DNA of 21,472 nucleotides from Patescibacteria group bacterium (GTDB lineage: Bacteria; Patescibacteriota; Microgenomatia; Levybacterales; UBA12049). Made by a program: the position numbers and the translations under genes. Each line of letters opens with the position of its first letter. Positions within the stretch are counted from its first letter, which is position 1. Of this stretch, positions 15,969 through 20,787 are shown in pieces. The notes below the pieces were generated by a model. That model worked only from the letters and a program-made list of their open reading frames with translations. It had not been told where the DNA came from and ran no database searches. The stretch spans positions 1 to 21,472 of the forward strand of contig JAMCZG010000021.1 of NCBI GenBank assembly GCA_023485715.1. The letters are read 5' to 3'.

Positions 15969-16042
15969 TACCAGGGGTGGGGATCGAACCCACGACCTCA
16001 GCGTTATGAATGCTGTGCTCTTACCGACTGAGCTACCCTGGC
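15969..16042 (-). tRNA. tRNA-Met (CAT), elongator-like
   Basis: This 74-nt cloverleaf runs from G16042 to the discriminator at 15969. The acceptor GCCAGGG pairs with CCCTGGT (six Watson-Crick pairs plus G1-U72), the D arm is GCTC/GAGC, the T arm is GTGGG/CCCAC with loop TTCGATC, and A73 is the discriminator. The anticodon loop is TTCATAA with CAT. The anticodon stem CAGCA/CGCTG has four pairs and an A31-C39 mismatch. The absence of C1-A72 and of a GGG/CCC anticodon stem argues against an initiator, and the D-to-variable region resembles elongator tRNA-Met. A lysidine-type tRNA-Ile2 cannot be fully excluded, but the window also holds a tRNA-Ile(UAU), which would make one unnecessary. No CCA is encoded. 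It heads the murI operon. Confidence 0.93.
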
Positions 16043-16053
16043 TTTCAGATCAA

Positions 16054-16083
16054 AGTATATCAGGTTGACCACGGTTAAATCAA
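16054..16083 (-). promoter_or_regulatory. promoter of tRNA-Met / murI operon
   Basis: On the minus strand TTGATT (16078-16083, 4/6), an 18-nt spacer and TATACT (16054-16059, 5/6) predict a start near 16047, about five bases before the mature tRNA 5' end. It interleaves with the plus-strand promoter of the initiator-tRNA-like gene. Confidence 0.6.
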
Positions 16084-16093
16084 TTGTTATAAT
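16065..16093 (+). promoter_or_regulatory. strong promoter of the initiator-tRNA-like gene
   Basis: TTGACC (16065-16070, 5/6), exactly 17 nt, then a perfect TATAAT (16088-16093). The start is expected at A16101 or nearby, leaving a 5' leader of about three bases before position 1 of the tRNA-like RNA. It is the best promoter match in the window. Confidence 0.75.
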
Positions 16094-16103
16094 AGTACGC
16101 ACG

Positions 16104-16172
16104 CGCGGGGTAGTGTACAGTGCACGTGAGGCTCATAATCTCACAGGCTGGGCGCAACTCCCAGCCCCGCAA
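16104..16172 (+). tRNA. initiator tRNA-fMet-like (CAT) with remodelled D and T loops
   Basis: A 69-nt sequence folds as a cloverleaf with initiator hallmarks. The acceptor CGCGGGG/CCCCGCA has the C1-A72 mismatch, A73 is the discriminator, and the anticodon loop CTCATAA carries CAT as in E. coli tRNA-fMet. The D arm is GTGT/GCAC with a loop of only five bases (ACAGT), lacking the G18-G19 pair. The anticodon stem TGAGG/TCTCA lacks the three consecutive G-C pairs. The T arm CTGGG/CCCAG has loop CGCAACT instead of TTCRANY, so U54 and U55 are missing. All four stems are paired although their sequences differ from E. coli, and a strong promoter precedes it, which argues against a decayed gene. No CCA is encoded. 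An alternative 7-bp hairpin GGCTGGG/CCCAGCC is possible. It could be the working initiator, a second copy, or a tRNA-derived regulatory RNA. Confidence 0.7.
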
Positions 16173-16184
16173 CATATTTTGGAG

Positions 16185-16529
16185 TTAGAAAAACAAATCC
16201 CACCACTTTTGCCAGTTTGACCGCGAATCGCGCTCTTTCCCTTTTGCCGAATCCGAAGCCCCCAGGAATTCTTTTGGGATTATCACTTCCTGCTCCCCTT
16301 CTTTAATTAAAAGTAATTTATTTCTCGCCTGTTCTTCTAAAAATTTCGGGCTTTGAACCTCCGCGAGTTGTTTTTTTAGCCTCGAGTTTTCACTCTTTTC
16401 TTTTTCGAGCTGTTTTTGGGCCGTGGCTAAATAGCCCTGTTTTTGCCAAAGACCGTAGATCGAACGCACCAAACCGTTTATTATAAAAATCGAACCGATT
16501 AAAACCGCGAAAAATAATATTCTTTTCAT
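16185..16529 (-). CDS. septum formation initiator family protein (FtsB/DivIC-like)
   Basis: This 114-residue bitopic membrane protein probably belongs to the FtsB/DivIC part of the division complex, which bridges FtsQ/DivIB and FtsL. After MKR a membrane segment covers about residues 4-21. A coiled coil follows (about 30-60, heptads rich in Gln, Leu, Glu and Lys), then PKFLEEQARNKLLLIKEGEQEVIIP (61-85), matching the family pattern of a Tyr/Phe-hydrophobic-Glu-x-x-Ala-Arg turn and a Lys-x-Gly-Glu segment. The tail ends in the aromatic NWQKWWDLFF, which is not typical of the family. The gene runs toward the initiator-tRNA-like gene (convergent, 12 bases apart) and is divergent from the xer gene, with which it shares its promoter region. 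No other division gene is adjacent. Confidence 0.85.
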   Translation of the reverse strand: MKRILFFAVLIGSIFIINGLVRSIYGLWQKQGYLATAQKQLEKEKSENSRLKKQLAEVQSPKFLEEQARNKLLLIKEGEQEVIIPKEFLGASDSAKGKERDSRSNWQKWWDLFF

Positions 16530-16532
16530 ATC

Positions 16533-16561
16533 TTGACTATCAACTCATTTGCTGATATTAT
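16533..16561 (+). promoter_or_regulatory. xer promoter
   Basis: TTGACT (16533-16538, 5/6), 17 nt, TATTAT (16556-16561, 5/6). The start is predicted near 16568, giving a leader of about 12 bases before the ATG at 16580. No Shine-Dalgarno is visible. Confidence 0.65.
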
Positions 16562-16586
16562 AGGCTTTATTAAATTCGAATGAAAA
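16557..16586 (-). promoter_or_regulatory. possible promoter of the FtsB/DivIC-like gene, overlapping the xer -10
   Basis: On the minus strand TTTTCA (16581-16586, 4/6), 17 nt, TATAAT (16557-16562, 6/6). This -10 box overlaps the xer -10 box on the other strand by five bases. An alternative GATAGT only six bases before the ATG would give a leaderless message but has no -35 box. Confidence 0.45.
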
Positions 16587-17440
16587 CGATAAGAATTAGA
16601 GATGCCCACGTTCAATTCAAGAACTTTCTCAAAGAAAAACAGCACTCGAACTCTACCATTGTAGCATACGGTAAAGACATCGAGCAGTTAGTCAGTTTCT
16701 TGGAGGAGTTATCCAAAAACCACATACATGAGGTTACAAAACAGGACCTCGAGGCTTTTTTGGCAAAATTGTCAAAGGAAGGTTATACCCCTAAATCCAT
16801 ATCGCGAAAAATTAACTCGACGCGTACGTTTTATAGGTTTTTAAAAATTAACGAATATATCACCGACGACCCTTCTCTTTTAGTCAGTCACCCAAGATAC
16901 GAACTCGCTCCACCCAGAATTCTAACTCCGACCGAATACAGGGCGCTTAGGGATGCAGCAAGAAACGACCAGAGGATGTTTGCGGTTATCGAACTTCTTT
17001 TACAAACCGGTATAAGAATCGGAGAACTGGCTTCGCTTAAGTTATCAGACATAAATGGCGACAACTTAAAAATCCAGGCGTTTGAAAAACACGAAGAAAG
17101 GGTTGTCCCCTTAAACAAAGCTGCAAAAGAAGCCCTAGATAAATATTTAAAGGTAAGACCCGAAGTCAAAGAAGAAAGGATTTTTGTCACAAAATCCGGC
17201 AAGCCGTTTTTAATAAGAAATATTAGGACCGCGATCGAACGTTACTTTAGGCTGTGCGATATAAAAGGCGCAAAGGTAAACGACCTTCGCCACACTTTCG
17301 TTGCCCACCATATTAGACACGGTGTTTCCTTGGTTTTACTTTCGAAGATACTCGGACACAAAAGATTGTCTACAACAGAAAGATATTTGGAGTTTGTTAA
17401 AGACCGCGCAAAGGAAAACGCCCACCTCGTAGAATTATAA
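16580..17440 (+). CDS. Xer-type tyrosine recombinase
   Basis: This 286-residue site-specific recombinase is probably the chromosome-dimer resolvase of the organism. The N-terminal SAM-like core-binding domain is about 5-95 and the catalytic domain about 112-286. Visible catalytic residues are Arg146 (TGIRIGELASL), Lys170 in the beta-hairpin (EKHEERVVPL), Arg237 (NDLRHTF), His260 (LGHKRLSTTERY) and the nucleophile Tyr269. The first histidine of the usual HxxR box is Asn234. It is the only protein gene on the plus strand and has a good promoter. It converges on tRNA-Ile and is divergent from the FtsB/DivIC-like gene. A phage or element integrase is possible given the neighbouring tRNA, but length, simple XerC/D layout and housekeeping surroundings favour a chromosomal Xer. 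XerC cannot be told from XerD. Confidence 0.92.
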   Translation: MKTIRIRDAHVQFKNFLKEKQHSNSTIVAYGKDIEQLVSFLEELSKNHIHEVTKQDLEAFLAKLSKEGYTPKSISRKINSTRTFYRFLKINEYITDDPSLLVSHPRYELAPPRILTPTEYRALRDAARNDQRMFAVIELLLQTGIRIGELASLKLSDINGDNLKIQAFEKHEERVVPLNKAAKEALDKYLKVRPEVKEERIFVTKSGKPFLIRNIRTAIERYFRLCDIKGAKVNDLRHTFVAHHIRHGVSLVLLSKILGHKRLSTTERYLEFVKDRAKENAHLVEL

Positions 17441-17454
17441 TCGTGAATATGCTT

Positions 17455-17475
17455 GCACTGAGCTTGCCGGAGTGC
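17455..17475. repeat. small imperfect palindrome overlapping the tRNA-Ile 3' end
   Basis: GCACT (17455-17459) and AGTGC (17471-17475) flank gagcttgccgg, and the right arm includes the last bases of tRNA-Ile. The sequence resembles a widespread short palindromic family (core close to CTGAGCTTGTCGAAG, from memory). Only one copy is in this window, so repeat status rests on recollection. Confidence 0.35.
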
Positions 17476-17544
17476 GTCCGCTTGGATTCGGACCAAGGAC
17501 ATCTACTTTATAAGAGTAGCGCTCTACCACTGAGCTACGGACGC
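17473..17544 (-). tRNA. tRNA-Ile (TAT anticodon)
   Basis: This is a 72-nt cloverleaf. The acceptor GCGTCCG/CGGACGC is fully paired, the D arm is GCTC/GAGC with loop AGTGGTA, the anticodon stem CTACT/AGTAG is fully paired around loop CTTATAA, the T arm is CTTGG/CCAAG, and A73 is the discriminator. No CCA is encoded. The anticodon at 34-36 is TAT, reading AUA directly. Most bacteria read AUA with a CAU tRNA modified to lysidine, so this is an unusual isoacceptor. The T loop is TCCGAAT, with C at position 55 where U (pseudouridine) is nearly universal. TATACT (17558-17563) 13 bases upstream is a likely -10 box; the -35 is weak. It lies just downstream of the large ATPase gene, same strand. Confidence 0.93.
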
Positions 17545-17557
17545 ATTAATTACTATA

Positions 17558-17563
17558 AGTATA
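17558..17563 (-). promoter_or_regulatory. -10 box of tRNA-Ile
   Basis: TATACT (5/6) on the minus strand, 13 bases before the mature tRNA 5' end, predicts a leader of about six bases. The -35 region (TTTATT at 17 nt) is a poor match, so co-transcription from the upstream ATPase gene is also possible. Confidence 0.4.
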
Positions 17564-17591
17564 TCATGAGGGCTAAGCATAATAAAGAGGA

Positions 17592-19970
17592 CTAGAGCCT
17601 GGCTCTTTGGGCAATTTCGTCTTCTATTTCTCTGGCGTCTCTTCCGTATTTAAGCCTGGAAAGTTCTTTGACGAGCTCTGCGACTCTCGGGTTTTTAAGT
17701 TCTTTTTCTTTGCTCATGTCTTTTACCAGATCCATCGAGAAGGGCGGTACAGGCTCGCCGTTTACAACCGTCTTCACATAAGCGTTAAATCTTTCGACGT
17801 TGATCAAATCCGCTTCTGTAAAAACTGGTTGAAATTCGTGCTGAAGATAATTTGCGTCTGTGACTCCGACCCTAAACGCAACGAGTGTGCCGACGTTTCC
17901 GAAGATCGCATTTTTTATCTCCTCTTCCATTTGTCCGATAAACTGGTTCGCAACGGTAAGATTAAGTTTATATTTTCGCGCCTCAGACAAAATCTGCGCA
18001 AAATCGGGCGTCGCAAAATTTTGGAATTCGTCGACATACAAGAAGAAATCGCGCCGCTCATCTCTTGCTATATCCTGACGCGACATCGCAGCGATCAATA
18101 TTTTGGGAACTAAAACCAAACCCAAAAAGTTAGAATTTTCCTCCCCTATTTTTCCTTTAGAAAGATTAATCAATAAAATTTTCCCTTCGTCCATCACTTT
18201 TCTAAAATTAAACGCACTATCTGATTGCCCGATAATGTTTCTTATGGTCTTATTCGTGACGAATCGGCCGAATTTAGAAACGATATAGTCCAAGACTTCG
18301 GATTTATGAAAGTCTGATGTTTGCGCAATCTGGTCTGTCCAATAACGCCTGATTATCGGATCCTGAACTTTTGGCAAAAGCTCCTGAACAAAAGCAGAGT
18401 CAGTCAACGCGCGTACTACCTCGACAAAAGTATTTCCCGGCTCATACATTACAGTTAACATCGCGTTTCTAATCGCGTGTTCAAAACGGGGGCCGATAAT
18501 TCCGGTTTGGTGGGGATCAAAAAGCTTGTACATAAGCCCGATAATCGAAGTTGTTACCAAATGCTTTTGTTCTTCTGTTTGTGCCTCAAGCATGTTAAAT
18601 CCCATCGGCCTTTGGGTGTCTGACGGATCGAATAAGATTACGTCTTCTGACCTGTTGGGCGGCATTAAAAGCAAAATATCATCGATTAAATCTCCGTGCG
18701 GATCGATAACAGCAACTCCTTCTCCTGCTTTAATATCCTGCATAATCATTTCTTTCATAAACTCGGATTTTCCGACTCCTGTTTTTCCGATGATGTACAT
18801 GTGTTTTCTTCTGTCTTCAAGGTCGATATAAACTGGTCTCGATATTCCCCTGTACGAGCTTTTGCCAAGATATAAACCGCTTTCCGGAATCTGGGCAGGT
18901 GCCGGCGCGCGTTTTGCCGTTACCCAATGGATGTGTGGAGTCGTAATACTTTTGTTGGGAAGATGGAATATCGTTGCCAATTCTTCACTGGACATAACAG
19001 ATGTTTGATCGAATAAAGGCATATACCTGTAAATAAAGTCGTTCATAAAAAGCCCTTTAAAGAAATGGCGGTTCTTCTTAAAAGAATTTAGCCCGCTAAA
19101 CTGCCCAAAACTTGTTTTTATGTTATTCAAGTGGGCGTTTGCGGATTCGACCGTACTGGAACATACCACGATTCTGACGACCGCGTTAAATCCAGGTTTT
19201 GAGATTTCGCTTTCGATCGCCTCGAGTTCTTTAGAGTCCGATGCATATTTTGCAGTTTCTGGATTTGCTTCTGTTTTTTTTGTTTTTGTAATATACGAAC
19301 GTCCTTGTTTTTTCCATTTTTCGTCTGACGGACTAATTAAAATCTGGATCGCAGCACCTTCCCCTTCTGTCATTTTTGCCAAAACCGAAGTTATCGAAGA
19401 CATGGGGTCAGTCGGCAAATCTTTATAAACTTTTATCGGATGGTAATTGGAAGATTTAAGCTTTAAAGAAGTAAATGCGACCTTTCCGGTTTCTGAAAAA
19501 ATATTGTATTCATTTCCCACTGTATGCTCTTTTTTATTATAGCTTCCGGTATCTACAGGTTTTATCTCTGCGTCCGGGTATGCACCGTTAATTTGCTTTT
19601 CGACCAGGTCGCGGATCGAATTTGGAACATACACAAAAAAACTTATGTCCCCCGGCACTCCGACGATTTCAAAAGATAAATGTGGCTGTAATTTTAAAAA
19701 AGAGAACATTCCGCTTTTCCTAATCGATGCGAGACTTGAAAATAACTGTTCTGCTGCGTCAATTTTAATCTCGTTGTCGCGCGGCAGAGAAATCTGGATC
19801 AGTGTTGAATTTAAGGATTCTTTTTCGCGGTTTCGATTCTTGTAAGTTATAAATATAAGATATAAAATACCGGCCAACCCTAAAACGAGCACAGCTGCGG
19901 CTACGAAACCGAGTAAAGATGAAATTATCAATGTGTCAAAATTTTCTAAAGCCGGTGTTTGTAAAAACAT
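17592..19970 (-). CDS. membrane-anchored VirD4/TraD-like type IV secretion ATPase
   Basis: This 792-residue P-loop ATPase is related to conjugative coupling and HerA/FtsK-type DNA-pumping proteins. One membrane segment lies at about 13-42, then a cytoplasmic N-terminal domain (about 55-340) of a kind that precedes such ATPases in CPR genomes. YIDLEDRRKHMYIIGKTGVGKS carries Walker A (395-402), and GVAVIDPHGDLIDDIL (418-433) follows, a coupling-protein hallmark. Walker B is FFLYVDEFQNF (642-652) and ANQFIGQM (674-681) is the sensor region. The start is supported by a perfect Shine-Dalgarno GGAGG eight bases upstream, rare in this window. It follows the 150-residue gene by four bases, so they form an operon. 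No relaxase, VirB4 or pilin gene is visible. It may serve DNA uptake, conjugation or a pilus-like machine. Confidence 0.85.
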   Translation of the reverse strand: MFLQTPALENFDTLIISSLLGFVAAAVLVLGLAGILYLIFITYKNRNREKESLNSTLIQISLPRDNEIKIDAAEQLFSSLASIRKSGMFSFLKLQPHLSFEIVGVPGDISFFVYVPNSIRDLVEKQINGAYPDAEIKPVDTGSYNKKEHTVGNEYNIFSETGKVAFTSLKLKSSNYHPIKVYKDLPTDPMSSITSVLAKMTEGEGAAIQILISPSDEKWKKQGRSYITKTKKTEANPETAKYASDSKELEAIESEISKPGFNAVVRIVVCSSTVESANAHLNNIKTSFGQFSGLNSFKKNRHFFKGLFMNDFIYRYMPLFDQTSVMSSEELATIFHLPNKSITTPHIHWVTAKRAPAPAQIPESGLYLGKSSYRGISRPVYIDLEDRRKHMYIIGKTGVGKSEFMKEMIMQDIKAGEGVAVIDPHGDLIDDILLLMPPNRSEDVILFDPSDTQRPMGFNMLEAQTEEQKHLVTTSIIGLMYKLFDPHQTGIIGPRFEHAIRNAMLTVMYEPGNTFVEVVRALTDSAFVQELLPKVQDPIIRRYWTDQIAQTSDFHKSEVLDYIVSKFGRFVTNKTIRNIIGQSDSAFNFRKVMDEGKILLINLSKGKIGEENSNFLGLVLVPKILIAAMSRQDIARDERRDFFLYVDEFQNFATPDFAQILSEARKYKLNLTVANQFIGQMEEEIKNAIFGNVGTLVAFRVGVTDANYLQHEFQPVFTEADLINVERFNAYVKTVVNGEPVPPFSMDLVKDMSKEKELKNPRVAELVKELSRLKYGRDAREIEDEIAQRARL

Positions 19971-19974
19971 TGCT

Positions 19975-20427
19975 CTACCCTCCGATAAACAATTTTGAAA
20001 ATTGCTTTAAAACTTCTGCCGCTTTCCATTTAATCGCACTCGAAACTGAATTTTGTTTAAATGTTTTCTCTGCTTCTTGTTTAGTCATCGGAAGAACGAC
20101 GCTTGGCTCTTCGATTATCAAAGGGACCGGAGGAATCGAATGTTTTATCCCGATATTATTATGCTGATCAGAAAGCTTAGGCAAATGGTCAACTTTTTGA
20201 ACTCCTGCGTCTAAAACCTCCCGTTCGATCGGCGGAGTTGTTTCAGCGGATTTTACATAATCGTTCAGTTCTAATGATACACCTACTGGCTGTTCTAACT
20301 CTTTATGCATAGTCCCTACGGGCGAAGCCTGAGGACTAACTGACGCCTGTGGAGACGTCCCCTGCGAAGGCCGTTGGGATGACTGATTAACTGTATTTTG
20401 AGAATTTACTTGAGCTTTGTCGTCCAT
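19975..20427 (-). CDS. unknown 150-residue protein, disordered N terminus, co-operonic with the ATPase
   Basis: I do not recognise this protein. Residues 1 to about 45 are low-complexity, rich in Gln, Ser, Pro and Asn (MDDKAQVNSQNTVNQSSQRP and onward), and predicted disordered. The middle (about 50-110) is polar with prolines (IPPVPLIIEEPSVVLP near 97-112). The C terminus (about 114-150), MTKQEAEKTFKQNSVSSAIKW onward, looks helical and amphipathic and is the most likely conserved part. There is no membrane segment, signal peptide or Cys. It ends four bases before the ATPase start and carries that gene's Shine-Dalgarno, so the two are coupled. This suggests an adaptor or partner of the ATPase. 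Its own ATG lies eight bases after a TATTAT box. Coding status is supported by context and a clean frame. Confidence 0.72.
   Translation of the reverse strand: MDDKAQVNSQNTVNQSSQRPSQGTSPQASVSPQASPVGTMHKELEQPVGVSLELNDYVKSAETTPPIEREVLDAGVQKVDHLPKLSDQHNNIGIKHSIPPVPLIIEEPSVVLPMTKQEAEKTFKQNSVSSAIKWKAAEVLKQFSKLFIGG
19979..19983 (-). promoter_or_regulatory. Shine-Dalgarno GGAGG for the VirD4-like ATPase
   Basis: GGAGG lies eight bases before the ATG at 19970 and is embedded in the last Gly-Gly codons of the upstream gene. It fixes the ATPase start and is the only clear Shine-Dalgarno that I found in the window. Confidence 0.7.
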
Positions 20428-20435
20428 ACACTATC

Positions 20436-20464
20436 ATAATAACACTAAAATTTTTTGATGTCAT
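20436..20464 (-). promoter_or_regulatory. promoter of the 150-residue gene / VirD4-like ATPase operon
   Basis: ATGACA (20459-20464, 5/6), 17 nt, TATTAT (20436-20441, 5/6), then eight bases to the ATG at 20427, giving a leader of one or two bases. A competing perfect TATAAT (20463-20468) with TTGTTA at 18 nt would give a leader of nearly 30 bases. Both are plausible. Confidence 0.5.
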
Positions 20465-20484
20465 TATATTAAGCTTTCTTTTCT

Positions 20485-20787
20485 TTAACAAACTTCATTC
20501 CCCGACTGCGCGTATTCCTCTTTTGTTAAATGACATTTCGGACATTGATTTCCGACCGGCCCATCAGCTTTAAACTTACACCTTGGGCAAGTAAACCATT
20601 CTTCTGATTGGAGCCTAAATTCGGTCGAAAAAATATTATTTATGGTAGACCCTAAACTATTTCCAAAAAGATTATTAATACTTATATTTCCCCCTGCGCA
20701 TCCTTTTAGTTGAACCTCTCCTTTTTCGTTTGCGTATCTATCATATAAAACATATAATTGCCCCGCAATCGCTTTCCTAGCTTCTTC
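20485..20787 (-). pseudogene. zinc-ribbon reading frame in frame behind a TAA, without a start codon
   Basis: The frame of the preceding gene continues uninterrupted for 100 residues past its TAA (20788-20790). It begins EEARKAIAGQLYVLYDRYAN and contains a zinc-ribbon pattern near its end, CPRC (20578-20589), 12 residues, CPKC, then a final stop at 20485-20487. There is no ATG, GTG or TTG codon anywhere in these 100 codons. It cannot be a normally initiated separate gene and is best read as the original C-terminal domain of the upstream protein, cut off by a nonsense codon or reached by readthrough. A sequence error would explain it equally well. Composition looks coding, with no further stops. 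The following gene's promoter begins about 20 bases after its end. Confidence 0.65.

Noticed and set aside
16145..16166. The GGCTGGG/CCCAGCC hairpin as an intrinsic terminator of the divIC-like gene or of the tRNA
   Set aside because: There is no U-run after it in either direction, and the sequence is better explained as the T arm of the initiator-tRNA-like fold.
16580..19970. An integrative conjugative element (recombinase, tRNA, VirD4-like ATPase)
   Set aside because: No relaxase, VirB4, flanking direct repeat of the tRNA end or cargo is visible; surrounding genes are housekeeping and codon use does not change noticeably.
49..19970. Numerous open frames of 60-190 codons opposite carB, carA, ftsH, murD and the ATPase
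   Set aside because: They are antisense shadows of well-recognised genes, with no domain, start context or independent promoter of their own.
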